A DNA stretch of 64,000 nucleotides from Pseudoalteromonas sp. XI10 (GCF_001469895.1 NZ_LOPY01000039.1:1-64000); one strand, 5' to 3'. Numbered from the stretch's first letter, positions 36,792 to 46,298 are shown. The notes: generated from the sequence alone by a model not told the origin. A program made the numbers and translations.

Positions 36792-37502
36792 ATGTTGAAC
36801 ACACACCTAATACCCCTTTACCAACACACCTTAAAGAAACTACAGTTTTTAGATGGACTACCGAGTCTATTAATTCGCTTGATTTTAGCTCCAGTGATGA
36901 TCATTGCCGGCTTTAATAAACTTGCTTTAAGCGGTGATGTTAATCACTTTTATCAATATTTTTTAGCATCAGATGATATTGTTGCTTGGTTTGGAAATAG
37001 TGATTGGGGTTTAGGCCTGCCCATGCCCTCTGTATTAGCCTTTTTAGCTGCATGGACTGAGTTTTTAGGGGGGATATTTATTTTATTAGGTTTATTTACC
37101 CGTTTAACAGCAATTCCTTTGATGATCACCATGTTGGTTGCAGCGACAACAGTGCATGCCAGTAATGGCTGGTTTGCCGTAACACCTACCGATGCCAGTA
37201 CCAGCCCTGCGAGAGTGCTGAATTGGCTAGCAATACCAGGAAGTGAAGCCAGTTTAGTTAATTCCAATGAAGCCAGTGAAAGATTAACCAAAATGCGCGA
37301 GTTGCTAGAAACGCATGGTTATACAGAGTACCTCTATGCGAAAGGAAAACCTGTAATATTAAATAATGGTATTGAGTTTTCCGCAATATACTTTGTTATG
37401 CTCTTAAGTTTATTTTTTGCAGGGGGCGGTCGTTACGTCAGTTTAGATTATTGGTTAACTAGAAAAGCATCGAATAGCTTTATTGCTCATAAAGATAAAT
37501 GA
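36792..37502 (+). CDS. DoxX-family membrane protein
   Basis: Inner-membrane protein of about 236 residues with four TM segments (PSLLIRLILAPVMIIAGFNK, FLAAWTEFLGGIFILLGLF, IPLMITMLVAATTVHA, and FSAIYFVMLLSLFFAGG near 200) and a long insert between TM3 and TM4 (about 120-190). DoxX proteins are redox or quinone-associated; role here unknown. I prefer ATG 36792 over a TTG at 36762; neither has a strong ribosome site. Probably co-transcribed with fadH. Confidence 0.85.
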   Translation: MLNTHLIPLYQHTLKKLQFLDGLPSLLIRLILAPVMIIAGFNKLALSGDVNHFYQYFLASDDIVAWFGNSDWGLGLPMPSVLAFLAAWTEFLGGIFILLGLFTRLTAIPLMITMLVAATTVHASNGWFAVTPTDASTSPARVLNWLAIPGSEASLVNSNEASERLTKMRELLETHGYTEYLYAKGKPVILNNGIEFSAIYFVMLLSLFFAGGGRYVSLDYWLTRKASNSFIAHKDK

Positions 37503-37566
37503 TAAGCTTGGGGTTTATTGCCTCTACTTTATTGAGGCGTCGTACTTAAGCATTTACGGAATATTC

Positions 37567-38115
37567 ATGGACGCTTTAACGCTATTACAAACTAGACAAT
37601 CAGATCCACGTCTTATTGCACCTGGACCAACTGAAGAACAACTTAAAATTATTAAGCGAGCGGCCATTAAAGTGCCTGATCATGGCTGTATTGCTCCTTG
37701 GCGATTTATTGTCGTTGAAGGCGAAGCTCGTAATAAATTAGGGGATATCTATCATCAAGCCGCTGTTGCTGAAAACCAAGATGATAGAACCATTGAGCGC
37801 GCTAAAGAGCTACCGCTGCGTTCGCCTATGATGATCATTGCCATTGCTGATGTAACTGAAAACCCAAAAGTGCCACGAATTGAACAAGTACAAAGTGCAG
37901 GCTGTGCTGTCCTTGCAATGCAACAAGCGGCCTTTGCGCAAGGTTTAGGGGGCATTTGGCGCACAGGTTATTTTGCACAGAGCCCAGCTGTTAAAGCGGC
38001 ACTAGGTTGTAAAGAACAAGATGAGATTGTTGGCTACTTATATTTAGGTACACCAGAAGTAGACATTAAAAAACCAATCAGACACAAGCCAGAGACGTTT
38101 TTTGAGAATTTATAA
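37567..38115 (+). CDS. ydjA: Nitroreductase-family protein YdjA
   Basis: FMN oxidoreductase of 182 residues, collinear with E. coli YdjA (183). Conserved: MDALTLLQTRQSDPRL, APGPTEEQL, IKVPDHGCIAPWRFIVVEGE (FMN site), SAGCAVLAMQQAAFAQGLG, GGIWRTGYF and GYLYLGTPE. The physiological substrate of YdjA is unknown. The start is ATG 37567 with CGGA 8 bases upstream; the frame is open further back, overlapping the DoxX gene end, without support. Confidence 0.95.
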   Translation: MDALTLLQTRQSDPRLIAPGPTEEQLKIIKRAAIKVPDHGCIAPWRFIVVEGEARNKLGDIYHQAAVAENQDDRTIERAKELPLRSPMMIIAIADVTENPKVPRIEQVQSAGCAVLAMQQAAFAQGLGGIWRTGYFAQSPAVKAALGCKEQDEIVGYLYLGTPEVDIKKPIRHKPETFFENL

Positions 38116-38314
38116 ATATTAGGAACTTTTTTGCAGTTAAGTAGTCAGACACTATTAAGCTTACTTATGTTAGTTTTTTTAGATTTAGCTTAGCTGTAAG
38201 AAGCGCACGGATGCAAAAAACGAAATAATTCTTCTTCAGTGTGTTTTTTAATCGGTTGTTTTTTGTTAACGTATGGATAGTCTTAAAAAAATAACGATAA
38301 AGAAGACGAGAACG

Positions 38315-38692
38315 ATGGGAAACTTATTTTTACGTGAAAAAGAAAATTGGTTCGCTTGGTCAATTTGGGGCTTAGTTGGCGCTGTGGTCACTTTTTTTGT
38401 TGCCATGTCTACGAAACAACCTCATTACCTCGGCTTGTCGGCTGTAGTGGTATTACTCCTACTGACTTGGTGGATGCAAAGCACTAAACGTTTCGATTTC
38501 GGCCGCGCTTTTAAAATTTGTTGCTACGTTTTAACGATCACCTGCTTACCAGCCTTTGCGTTAGTCATTATACCTAGCTATAACCTCAATAAAATTGACG
38601 TAATAGTGCAGGGTTCAGGCTTTGCAATTGTTAGTTTAATTGTTTGTTTAGTTTGCTCTTTAATCGCAAAGCGCCCTAAGCAGTACTATTAA
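38315..38692 (+). CDS. Small four-TM membrane protein, unknown
   Basis: Protein of about 125 residues with four hydrophobic segments (starting WSIWGLVGAVVTFFVAM and YLGLSAVVVLLLLTWWM, then CCYVLTITCLPAFALVI and SGFAIVSLIVCLVCSLI). Family not recognised. ATG 38315 is preferred (weak AGACGAG before it); an in-frame ATG at 38273 would add 14 mostly basic residues but has no ribosome site. Just upstream of tRNA-Ser, with no clear link. Confidence 0.7.
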   Translation: MGNLFLREKENWFAWSIWGLVGAVVTFFVAMSTKQPHYLGLSAVVVLLLLTWWMQSTKRFDFGRAFKICCYVLTITCLPAFALVIIPSYNLNKIDVIVQGSGFAIVSLIVCLVCSLIAKRPKQYY

Positions 38693-38725
38693 AATTACTT
38701 TTTTAAAGTTTTTTACATTTAAGGC

Positions 38726-38754
38726 TTTACAACGAACGCAGTAAACACTATTAT
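38726..38754 (+). promoter_or_regulatory. tRNA-Ser promoter
   Basis: TTTACA (38726-38731), 17-base spacer, TATTAT (38749-38754), then GCGCGC, the GC-rich discriminator typical of stringently controlled stable-RNA promoters. Confidence 0.75.
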
Positions 38755-38765
38755 GCGCGCCGTAC

Positions 38766-38856
38766 GGAGAGATGGCAGAGTGGTCGAATGCACCGGTCTT
38801 GAAAACCGGCAGGGGTTTGTAGCCCCTCTAGGGTTCAAATCCCTATCTCTCCACCA
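38766..38856 (+). tRNA. tRNA-Ser (anticodon UGA)
   Basis: 91 nucleotides including encoded CCA. Acceptor GGAGAGA pairs with TCTCTCC; anticodon stem CCGGT...ACCGG carries TGA at 38800-38802, reading UCA. A long variable arm (AGGGG...CCCCT) and GGTTCAAAT T-loop confirm serine class. The discriminator base is A where E. coli tRNA-Ser has G. Confidence 0.98.
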
Positions 38857-38864
38857 TTATTTAG

Positions 38865-38890
38865 AAAAACCGCCTATAGGGCGGTTTTTT
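38865..38890 (+). terminator. Intrinsic terminator after tRNA-Ser
   Basis: AAAAACCGCC (38865-38874) pairs with GGCGGTTTTT (38880-38889). It lies 18 bases before the next start. Confidence 0.9.
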
Positions 38891-38908
38891 GCTATCTGGA
38901 GATAAGTA

Positions 38909-39310
38909 ATGTCAGCAAGCGAGTCTTCTTCTACACTAATGCGCATTGTTAAACATGTTTTGCTTTGGTGTATCTTTTCTTATTTTTATCACAGCGGGAT
39001 CAATGTACTTGTTGCTATGGCCCATGATGCGCAGCCTGATTACGGGCTAATATCTTCAATCGCTTATGGTATTGGCTTTAATGTGTTAGTAGGGCACCTT
39101 ATTGGCAAATACGACAAGCATTGGCCTGTCATTGCTGCATGTGTGATTTCTACTGTGGGTCTTATTGCTGTGCCTTTAATTATGTTAGGCAAAGATGGTT
39201 TAATGAGCGGTTTTTTTATTGCTTCGATGATCGCTACATTACCTGTTGCGACATTTGTAATTGATAAAATAAAGCAGCGAATTAGTGCAAACACTGAGCA
39301 AACGCAGTAA
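38909..39310 (+). CDS. Small membrane protein, unknown
   Basis: Protein of 133 residues with four probable TM segments (HVLLWCIFSYFYHSGINVLV, IAYGIGFNVLVGHLIG, VIAACVISTVGLIAVPLIML, GFFIASMIATLPVATFVI) and a charged tail. Not recognised. CTGGAGAT ribosome site. It follows the tRNA terminator closely and precedes fklB by 73 bases; it may be read from tRNA read-through or its own weak promoter. Confidence 0.75.
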   Translation: MSASESSSTLMRIVKHVLLWCIFSYFYHSGINVLVAMAHDAQPDYGLISSIAYGIGFNVLVGHLIGKYDKHWPVIAACVISTVGLIAVPLIMLGKDGLMSGFFIASMIATLPVATFVIDKIKQRISANTEQTQ

Positions 39311-39383
39311 AACTAGGCGATATTCGTTGTTTTTTTATGTTAGTATGAGCACGTCTTTTAACTAAATAAACGTGAATTAAAAC

Positions 39384-40001
39384 ATGTCAGATAATTTTAC
39401 AACAGACGCTGAAAAAGCAAGTTACGGTATTGGTTTACAAATGGGTGAGCAATTAAAAGCGAATCCATTCGAAGGTTTAAACTTAAATTCTGTATTTGAA
39501 GGTATGAAAGACGCATACACTGGTAATGATTTCCAAGTTGAAATCCCAGCAATTCAAGCAGCTTTTGAGAAAATCAACGCTGAGATCCAAGCTCGTCGTG
39601 AAGAAGAAGCTAAAGTTCTTGCAGCTGAAGGTATTGCATTCTTAGAAGAAAATGCAAAACGCCCTGAAGTAACAGTAACTGAATCAGGTCTTCAATACGA
39701 AGTACTTACTGCAGGCGACGGTGAAAAACCAACTGCAGACTCAACAATCCGTGCACACTACCACGGTACACTAATCAACGGTACAGTATTTGATAGCTCA
39801 TACGAGCGTGGTCAACCAGCTGAATTCCCAGTTGGCGGTGTAATCAAAGGTTGGACTGAAGCAGTACAAATGATGGGCACGGGTTCTAAGTGGCGCTTAT
39901 ATGTACCACACGAACTTGCTTACGGTGAGCGCGGTGCTGGTGCAGCAATCGCTCCTTTCTCAACGCTAATCTTTGACGTTGAGCTATTAGAAATCATCTA
40001 A
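39384..40001 (+). CDS. fklB: FKBP-type peptidyl-prolyl isomerase FklB
   Basis: Cis-trans prolyl isomerase of 205 residues (E. coli FklB 206). N-terminal dimerisation helices (ASYGIGLQMGEQLKANPFEG) and FKBP domain from about 95 (STIRAHYHGTLINGTVFDSS, FPVGGVIKGWTEAV, PHELAYGERGAGAAIAPFST). No signal peptide, so cytoplasmic. Its TAA stop overlaps the first base of copy 2 of the 162-bp repeat, as for the LytTR gene and copy 1. Confidence 0.96.
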   Translation: MSDNFTTDAEKASYGIGLQMGEQLKANPFEGLNLNSVFEGMKDAYTGNDFQVEIPAIQAAFEKINAEIQARREEEAKVLAAEGIAFLEENAKRPEVTVTESGLQYEVLTAGDGEKPTADSTIRAHYHGTLINGTVFDSSYERGQPAEFPVGGVIKGWTEAVQMMGTGSKWRLYVPHELAYGERGAGAAIAPFSTLIFDVELLEII

Positions 40002-40162
40002 TACCAACCCGCAATAATACTTAATCATTTTGAGGGATAAAACCTGTCGCTAACTGCGTTAAAAATTTCTCATTTAGAACAACTAAATAACGAAATTTTT
40101 GCCTTGTTATCAACGAGGTTTTATTGCCTCAAAATAGACTACTTAATTAAGCGGATTGGTAT
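40001..40162. repeat. 162-bp dispersed repeat (MITE-like), copy 2
   Basis: Identical to copy 1 at 28108-28269 except two substitutions (GGATCAAA/GGATAAAA and TTGTAATC/TTGTTATC). Same orientation relative to the upstream gene. Outer bases beyond the repeat differ between copies (ATAGCTG against ATCGATT after it), so this 162-bp unit is the mobile or copied segment. Confidence 0.9.
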
Positions 40163-40182
40163 AATCGATTTCAAATAGACAT

Positions 40183-40211
40183 AAAAAAACCTGCTTAAAG
40201 CAGGTTTTTTT
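40183..40211. terminator. Bidirectional terminator between fklB and fur
   Basis: AAAAAAACCTGC-TTAAA-GCAGGTTTTTTT between convergent genes. Confidence 0.93.
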
Positions 40212-40232
40212 ATGTCTGAAACAAATAGCTAA

Positions 40233-40676
40233 TTAGCTATTTGATTCAGCGTATTCTTTACACGCAGCAGTGTCTTCACATTCACCATATAGGTAAAGAG
40301 AGTGGTTAGTCAGTTTAATACCATTCTCTGTTGCGATTTCTTCTTGACGACGTTCAATAGTATCGTCTTCAAACTCAACAACCTTACCACATTTTAGGCA
40401 CACTAAGTGGTCATGGTGAGTGCTACCTGATAATTCAAATACTGATTTGCCGCCTTCGAAGTGGTGTCGAGATACAATACCTGCATCATCAAATTGGTTA
40501 AGAACACGGTAGACAGTTGCAAGACCAATCTCTTCGCCTTTGTCTAATAGAATTTTATAGACATCTTCAGCGCTGATGTGTTGGTTGTCTGGAGATTGCA
40601 GAATCTCTAAAATTTTAATACGCGGCAGAGTTACTTTTAACCCTGCTTTTTTTAATTCCAAGTTGTGATCAGTCAT
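40233..40676 (-). CDS. fur: Ferric uptake regulator Fur
   Basis: Iron-dependent repressor of 147 residues. N-terminal winged helix (LKVTLPRIKILEILQ, GLATVYRVLNQFDDAGIV) and C-terminal dimerisation/metal domain with HHDHLVCLKCGKVVEF (His cluster and CxxC zinc site) and YGECEDTAAC (second cysteine pair). Gene order fur-fldA-ybfE matches enterics. A 190-base gap separates it from fldA, so it probably has its own promoter. The likely controller of the box at 54977. Confidence 0.98.
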   Translation of the reverse strand: MTDHNLELKKAGLKVTLPRIKILEILQSPDNQHISAEDVYKILLDKGEEIGLATVYRVLNQFDDAGIVSRHHFEGGKSVFELSGSTHHDHLVCLKCGKVVEFEDDTIERRQEEIATENGIKLTNHSLYLYGECEDTAACKEYAESNS

Positions 40677-40866
40677 TCAATCTGTCTCAATTTTATTTAG
40701 TTATACTAGGCATCATCAAGATGCACACGACACATTAGCAACTATTAGAATAACGTGCCTAGTTACTAAGTGCAAAGAACAATTCGTCTATTTGCTGGTT
40801 TTTTGAACAAAAACGAACTGGTTGTGCATCTTTACATCAGCTAGTAAATGCGAGTAGTACTTGTTA

Positions 40867-41394
40867 TTAATCAGCAAGTTCCGCTAAACACATTTCGTCA
40901 TAAACCTGAGCACACCAGTCTTTAACACGCTTTTCAGTAAGCTCTGGTTGACGGTCTTCATCAATACCAAGACCAACAAAGTTGCTGTCATCCACTAGTG
41001 CTTTTGAAGCTTCAAAGTCATAGCCTTCAGTTGACCAATGACCCACTACGATTGCACCACGCTCAGTAACGATATCGTTGATCATGCCCATTGCATCTAA
41101 GAAGTATTCTGCATAGTCTTCTTGGTCACCGCAGCCGAAAATAGCAACAAGTTTACCTTCGAAGTCAACTTCTTCTAATTCAGGGAAGAAATCATCCCAG
41201 TCACATTGAGCTTCACCGTAGTACCAAGTTGGAATACCGAATAACAATAAATCGAATTCAGCAATCTCTTCTTTAGAACTTTTTGCAATGTCGTGAACCG
41301 CTACAAGCTTTTTACCTAATTCTTTTTGAATCATTTTAGCTACGTGTTCAGTATTGCCTGTGTCACTTCCGAAAAAAATACCTACGCTTGACAT
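40867..41394 (-). CDS. fldA: Flavodoxin I
   Basis: FMN electron carrier of 175 residues (E. coli FldA 176), donating low-potential electrons to radical enzymes such as those of methionine and biotin synthesis. FMN phosphate loop GSDTGNTEHVA, aromatic loop PTWYYGEAQCDWDDF, and GCGDQEDYAEYFLDAMG. Long-chain flavodoxin by size. 14 bases downstream of ybfE and so co-transcribed with it. Confidence 0.97.
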   Translation of the reverse strand: MSSVGIFFGSDTGNTEHVAKMIQKELGKKLVAVHDIAKSSKEEIAEFDLLLFGIPTWYYGEAQCDWDDFFPELEEVDFEGKLVAIFGCGDQEDYAEYFLDAMGMINDIVTERGAIVVGHWSTEGYDFEASKALVDDSNFVGLGIDEDRQPELTEKRVKDWCAQVYDEMCLAELAD

Positions 41395-41408
41395 GGATTT
41401 AAAACCTT

Positions 41409-41687
41409 CTATCTATCAATAGCCAATCTTTCTTGTAAAATTGTTTCAATCAACGCGCTACGGCTAATATTCTGCGCATCTGCCATATCGCTTAATGCTT
41501 GATATAACTGTGATGAAACCTTAAATTCTACACGCTTTAAACCACGTGCTTTATCTCGCTTTATTTGATTACGTTTATTTACTTTTAATTGCATATCGCG
41601 AGGTAGGGGATTTGTTTTCGGCCTACCTGGACGCTTTTCGTATTCAAATAAATCGGGTGTTGTTCTATCTGTTTCTGACTTTGCCAT
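41409..41687 (-). CDS. ybfE: LexA-regulated family protein YbfE
   Basis: Small basic protein of 92 residues, collinear with E. coli YbfE (MAKSETDRTTPDLFEYEKRP, KTNPLPRDMQLKVNKRNQ, KRDKARGLKRVEFKVSSQL). The C-terminal ribbon-helix-helix-like segment (SQLYQALSDMADAQNIS) suggests DNA binding. Function unknown; in E. coli it is under LexA. I see no LexA box near this operon. ATG 41687 is chosen by alignment; the frame runs 29 codons further back into the DUF2788 gene. Confidence 0.94.
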   Translation of the reverse strand: MAKSETDRTTPDLFEYEKRPGRPKTNPLPRDMQLKVNKRNQIKRDKARGLKRVEFKVSSQLYQALSDMADAQNISRSALIETILQERLAIDR

Positions 41688-41689
41688 GT

Positions 41690-41911
41690 CTAGCCCACAC
41701 CTGCGCCTTGCCAGAAGACTTGAATAAGTCCTTTCGCTATAAACCCAGAACAGCCTAAAAATAGCACTAACCAAACGATGTATCGGCCAAATCGTGGTAC
41801 ATCACCTTTTTTAAGGACGTCTTGAATTGCCATTCCAATAAAAAAGAAAATACCGGCTAAGCCAAAATACAACCCTAAGGTATCAAATTCGTTAATTAAC
41901 TGACTGACCAT
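41690..41911 (-). CDS. DUF2788 family small membrane protein
   Basis: Protein of 73 residues with two TM segments (LGLYFGLAGIFFFIGMAI, YIVWLVLFLGCSGFIAKGL) separated by a basic loop. DUF2788 members sit at this place, between ybfF and ybfE, in Shewanella and relatives. Function unknown. Stop and ybfE start are 2 bases apart. ATG 41911 or TTG 41914; AAAGG lies 8-11 bases upstream. Confidence 0.85.
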   Translation of the reverse strand: MVSQLINEFDTLGLYFGLAGIFFFIGMAIQDVLKKGDVPRFGRYIVWLVLFLGCSGFIAKGLIQVFWQGAGVG

Positions 41912-42010
41912 CAACGTATAAACCTTTAAATTAAACGGCGCGTACTATAGCACACAAATTTGTAATAATTTAGTGCGCACGATCAAAAACAGCGAATTTT
42001 ATCAGCCCAA

Positions 42011-42775
42011 TTAATGAGCTAAAAAATCGCTGATTGCTTTATTTACAGCAAGTGGTTTTTGGGCATGTAGCCAGTGACCAGCACCATGAATAATTTTTGC
42101 TTTTGCATTAGGGAATAACGCCATAATAGCAGGGCGGTGTTCTGCTAAAATGTAGTCAGAATCATTACCTTTAATGAATAAAGTATCACATAAACAAGAA
42201 TCATTTTCACTAACTTGCGCTAAAATATTTTCATATTGCTGGTATAAAACAGCTAAATTAAAGCGCCATTGATAGTGATCTTGATCATTTTTAGCAAAGC
42301 TTTTTAATAAAAACTGACGTACGCCTATTTCATCAATGTGCTTGGCAAGTATTGCATCAGCCGCTTTTCTATCTGTGATATTAGACTGTGCAACTTCGTT
42401 TAGGCCTGCAAAAATAGCGCTGTGACGAGGGTTATTAGCAACAGGAGAAATATCTAACACTACAAGCTTATCGATAAGTGAAGAGTGATTAAGTGCTAAT
42501 TGCATGGCCACTTTGCCACCCATTGAATGACCTATGATGTGCGCTTTACTAATATTTAGATGTTCAAGTAACTCACTGACATCTTTAGCCATAGCGTGAT
42601 AATTCATGGTATCGCTATGGAATGATTTACCGTGGTTACGTAAATCAATATTCGTTATACGATAATTTTCAGCTAATGCTTTTGCGATTACATTGAGGTT
42701 TTCAAGTGAGCCAAACAAACCGTGGATCAATACAACGTCTGAACCTTGACCCATTTGTTGGTAGTTTAATAGCAT
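42011..42775 (-). CDS. ybfF: Alpha/beta-hydrolase esterase YbfF
   Basis: Cytoplasmic serine esterase of 254 residues. Oxyanion strand VVLIHGLFGSLEN, nucleophile elbow IIGHSMGGKVA, catalytic Asp near LFIKGNDSDYI, His in HGAGHWLHAQKP. E. coli YbfF hydrolyses short and medium acyl esters and acyl-CoAs. ATG 42775 with AGGAG 6 bases upstream is preferred to TTG 42781. Divergent from seqA; 96 bases separate it from the DUF2788 gene. Confidence 0.94.
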   Translation of the reverse strand: MLLNYQQMGQGSDVVLIHGLFGSLENLNVIAKALAENYRITNIDLRNHGKSFHSDTMNYHAMAKDVSELLEHLNISKAHIIGHSMGGKVAMQLALNHSSLIDKLVVLDISPVANNPRHSAIFAGLNEVAQSNITDRKAADAILAKHIDEIGVRQFLLKSFAKNDQDHYQWRFNLAVLYQQYENILAQVSENDSCLCDTLFIKGNDSDYILAEHRPAIMALFPNAKAKIIHGAGHWLHAQKPLAVNKAISDFLAH

Positions 42776-42906
42776 TTTCAACTCCTAATTTTAATGGCAG
42801 TATTTTGCCTAGTGAAATTACAAAATGCAAAACATAGAGAATTGCTGCGAGCTTAGGTATAATCATTGAGAACTTTTAAAATGTGACCCGTAAAGACAGG
42901 AATAAC

Positions 42907-43509
42907 ATGAAAAAAATCGACATAGACGACGAGTTATATCAATACATTGCAAGCAACACGCAAAGTATTGGTGAAAGTGCATCAACCATTTTGCGTCGTT
43001 TATTAAACCTCTCTGATGGCGCCAATGCCCCAGTTGAAACAACTACTAAAACTGAACAAGAAACCCCAGTTGTTGAAGTACAAGAACAAGCAGAACAAGA
43101 ATCAAGCCCTGAACCAAGCGACGAAAATGTTGAAGAGGCTACACAAACTGTCACAGCATCGACACAAGTGAAAGGTAATGTGTTTAATGTATTAAACAAA
43201 GAAGAGCTGGCAATGCAAAAAGGTGTTGTTGGTCGATTCTTATTTATACTAGCTGCTTTATATAGAACGCATAAAAAAGATTTTGTTAACGTGCTTGAAA
43301 TTAAAGGCCGTGACCGTGTTTATTTTGCCACTAGCAAAGAAGCACTACTGGAAAGCGGTAGCAGCATGAATCCAAAAAATATCACTGATACTGAGTATTG
43401 GGTGATGACAAATTCAAATACAACCAGAAAAAAAATGATGCTTCACGAAGTTGCACTGTGCTTAGGTTACAGCGCGGATGAAGCAGAAAAAATTCGTGAT
43501 TACTTATAA
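42907..43509 (+). CDS. seqA: Replication-initiation negative modulator SeqA
   Basis: Binds hemimethylated GATC sites and sequesters the replication origin. 200 residues (E. coli 181). N-terminal oligomerisation domain (MKKIDIDDELYQYIASNTQS, SASTILRRLLNL) and C-terminal DNA-binding domain (VGRFLFILAALYRTH, GRDRVYFATSKE, YWVMTNSNTTRKKMM). The linker (about 44-105) is longer than in E. coli and very rich in Glu, Gln, Thr and Val. The start is ATG 42907 behind ACAGGAA; a GTG at 42883 in frame lacks a site. TATAAT at 42857 is a possible -10. Confidence 0.96.
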   Translation: MKKIDIDDELYQYIASNTQSIGESASTILRRLLNLSDGANAPVETTTKTEQETPVVEVQEQAEQESSPEPSDENVEEATQTVTASTQVKGNVFNVLNKEELAMQKGVVGRFLFILAALYRTHKKDFVNVLEIKGRDRVYFATSKEALLESGSSMNPKNITDTEYWVMTNSNTTRKKMMLHEVALCLGYSADEAEKIRDYL

Positions 43510-43525
43510 TCCATAAGGAAATAAT

Positions 43526-45163
43526 ATGGCGATTCATCCAGATGCAGGTAAACCTGCACCGCAATCAAGCTTAGTGAATGTACCAAAACTGATCTCGGCT
43601 TATTACTTAAATGAACCTGACCTAGAACAAAACCCAGAGCATTGTGTTGCTTTTGGTACGTCTGGCCATCGTGGTTGTTCGTTCGATGTAAAATTTAATG
43701 AATCGCATATTTTAGCGATCACTCAAGCAATTTGTGATTACCGTAAAGAAAACAATATTTTTGGCCCACTTTTCTTAGGTAAAGATACACATGCATTGAG
43801 TGAAGCGGCTTTTAACTCTGCTATTGAAGTACTTGTTGCAAACGAAGTGCAAGTCATTGCACAAGAAAATGACGATTACACGCCAACGCCGGTAATCAGT
43901 CATGCTGTTGTTTGTCATAACAAAGAAAACCCAAATGAACTTGCTGATGGTATTGTGGTAACGCCTTCACATAATCCGCCAGAAGACGGTGGTTTTAAAT
44001 ATAACCCGCCAAATGGTGGCCCTGCAGATACTGATGTTACTAAGTGGATTGAAGACAGAGCGAATCAATTACTTTTAGAAGACTTAGTTGAAGTAGAGTT
44101 ATTTCCATATGCTAAAGCATCACGTTCTGGTTTTATAAAGTACCAAGACTTAATTACCCCGTATGTTGATGACTTAGTTAATATCGTTAATCTAAAAGCA
44201 ATTAGCGATGCGAAAATCAAAATTGGTGTGGATCCACTTGGTGGCTCTGGTATCAACTTTTGGCCAGTTATTGCAGAAAAATATAATTTAGACTTAACGG
44301 TCGTAAATGAGTCTGTTGACCCAACATTTTCGTTCATGCCTTTAGATAAAGACGGCAAAATCCGTATGGATTGTTCATCACCTTATGCAATGACAAACCT
44401 TATTGCATTAAAAGATGACTATGATATCGGTATTGGTAACGACCCTGATTATGATCGCCATGGTATTGTTACGCCTGACGGCTTAATGAATCCAAATCAC
44501 TTTTTAGCAGTTGCAATTGACTACTTATTAAATAACCGCGAATGGTCAAAAGAGGTCGCAATTGGTAAAACGCTGGTATCAAGCGGCATGATTGATAAAG
44601 TGGTTGCACGTAATAACCGCGAAGTAAAAGAAGTACCGGTAGGCTTTAAATGGTTTGTTGATGGCTTAAGCAAAGGTACCCTTGCTTTTGGTGGTGAAGA
44701 AAGTGCAGGGGCGTCATTCTTACGCTTTGATGGTACAGTTTGGAACACTGATAAAGATGGTTTCATCTTAGGTCTACTTGCTGCAGAGATTTTAGCCGTA
44801 ACGGGTAAAACACCTTCACAGCTTTATAAAGAACTTGAACAAGAGTTCGGTGCGCCTATTTATAAACGTATTGATGCGCCAGCTAGTGCAGAACAGAAAT
44901 CACGTTTAAAAGCGTTATCAGCTGATGATGTAACTGCAAGTACCTTAGCGGGTGATGCCATTACGCAAAAACTAACCCATGCCCCTGGTAATAACGCTGC
45001 TATCGGCGGTTTAAAAGTTGTTACTGAAAACGGTTGGTTTGCTGCACGTCCATCGGGCACTGAAGATATTTATAAAATTTACCTTGAATCATTCAAAGGT
45101 GAAGAACATCTAGCATTATTAGAAAAAGAAGCGAAAAAGCTGGTTGATTCAGTAATTAGCTAA
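43526..45163 (+). CDS. pgm: Phosphoglucomutase
   Basis: Interconverts glucose 1-phosphate and glucose 6-phosphate. 545 residues (E. coli Pgm 546). Substrate loop [10 protein letters not shown], active serine loop [19 protein letters not shown], metal loop [12 protein letters not shown], sugar loop [12 protein letters not shown], phosphate-binding [12 protein letters not shown]. Follows seqA by 16 bases with AAGGAAAT ribosome site, so the two form an operon as in enterics. A terminator follows. Confidence 0.98.
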   Translation: MAIHPDAGKPAPQSSLVNVPKLISAYYLNEPDLEQNPEHCVAFGTSGHRGCSFDVKFNESHILAITQAICDYRKENNIFGPLFLGKDTHALSEAAFNSAIEVLVANEVQVIAQENDDYTPTPVISHAVVCHNKENPNELADGIVVTPSHNPPEDGGFKYNPPNGGPADTDVTKWIEDRANQLLLEDLVEVELFPYAKASRSGFIKYQDLITPYVDDLVNIVNLKAISDAKIKIGVDPLGGSGINFWPVIAEKYNLDLTVVNESVDPTFSFMPLDKDGKIRMDCSSPYAMTNLIALKDDYDIGIGNDPDYDRHGIVTPDGLMNPNHFLAVAIDYLLNNREWSKEVAIGKTLVSSGMIDKVVARNNREVKEVPVGFKWFVDGLSKGTLAFGGEESAGASFLRFDGTVWNTDKDGFILGLLAAEILAVTGKTPSQLYKELEQEFGAPIYKRIDAPASAEQKSRLKALSADDVTASTLAGDAITQKLTHAPGNNAAIGGLKVVTENGWFAARPSGTEDIYKIYLESFKGEEHLALLEKEAKKLVDSVIS

Positions 45164-45180
45164 TTCCTTTTTTACCTATT

Positions 45181-45208
45181 AAAACGGCTGAGATTCTCAG
45201 CCGTTTTT
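45181..45208 (+). terminator. Intrinsic terminator of seqA-pgm
   Basis: AAAACGGCTGAGA-TTC-TCAGCCGTTTTT type hairpin ending in T. Confidence 0.92.
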
Positions 45209-45242
45209 GTATTCTACTCTCACGCATTTTTAGGATAGAACA

Positions 45243-46298
45243 ATGAGCTATTCAACTCCTTCATATCTCGAAGAATTAAAAAGTACCGGCGACTTTTTAA
45301 CCCTGACTCGTAACAATGAATTTTCACTAGAACCTTGTGCATTTACCCTTGCAAATGGCACTGATGTCACAGTTCACGACACGGGTATCATTGAGTTTCA
45401 ACCTGCACAGCAAACAAACAAAGATATTGTTCTTTCAAGTGCGGTACATGGTAACGAAACTGCGCCAATTGAAATTTGCGATCAATTAATCAAGTCAATC
45501 ATTACAGAACAACTTACCTTGAAGCAGCGTGTACTGTTTATTTATGGTAATCCTAAATCTATTAATATCGGTAAGCGTTTTGTAGATGAAAACTTAAACC
45601 GTTTGTTTAATGGTAATCATACTGTAGAAGGCATTGCTTCTAACCCAGAGCGAGTTCGTGCAAAACTGCTTGAAGACGTGGTTACTGATTTCTTTGCTAG
45701 AGGCAACCAGGGTAGTGAGCGTTTTCATTATGATCTTCATACTGCAATTCGTGGCTCTAAAAATGAAAAGTTCGCAGTGTATCCTTTCTTACATGGGAAA
45801 CCGTGGAAAAAATCACAACTGCAATTTTTACTTAGCTGTGGCGTAAACACGGTACTAATGATGAAATCAGCGGCAACTACCTTCAGTTACTACTCGTCGT
45901 TTGTACATGGAGCTGACTCATTTACGGTAGAACTTGGCCAAGTAAAACCATTTGGCGAAAATGACATGTCGCGATTTGAGAAAACCAAACAAACCTTAAC
46001 TGCATTAATTAGTCAAGAATCTATTGAATATAAAGAATTCAATGCAGAGGATTTCGAGTTGTTTTCAGTATATAGAACAATAAACCGTACTTGCGAAGAC
46101 TTTAGTTTTCCATTTGCTGATGATGTAGAAAATTTCACCGGTTTCGCAAAGGGTGAATTAATGGCAACTGATGGTCAGACCAGATATGAAGCGGAAGTAG
46201 ACGGTGAAGCTATTATCTTCCCAAACGCTGATGTAGCCTTAGGTCAGCGCGCTTTGCTTACCGTTATTCCAATGCAAGTTGATAGCAACTTTATTTAA
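45243..46298 (+). CDS. astE: Succinylglutamate desuccinylase
   Basis: Last step of the arginine succinyltransferase pathway: N-succinylglutamate to glutamate and succinate. 351 residues (E. coli AstE 322). M14-like zinc site [10 protein letters not shown] (HxxE) and [10 protein letters not shown] (His); ENLNRLFNG and [15 protein letters not shown] (catalytic Glu). The other ast genes are not in the window. AGGATAGAAC precedes the ATG. A perfect 11-bp inverted repeat lies 30 bases after the stop. Confidence 0.94.
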   Translation: MSYSTPSYLEELKSTGDFLTLTRNNEFSLEPCAFTLANGTDVTVHDTGIIEFQPAQQTNKDIVLSSAVHGNETAPIEICDQLIKSIITEQLTLKQRVLFIYGNPKSINIGKRFVDENLNRLFNGNHTVEGIASNPERVRAKLLEDVVTDFFARGNQGSERFHYDLHTAIRGSKNEKFAVYPFLHGKPWKKSQLQFLLSCGVNTVLMMKSAATTFSYYSSFVHGADSFTVELGQVKPFGENDMSRFEKTKQTLTALISQESIEYKEFNAEDFELFSVYRTINRTCEDFSFPFADDVENFTGFAKGELMATDGQTRYEAEVDGEAIIFPNADVALGQRALLTVIPMQVDSNFI

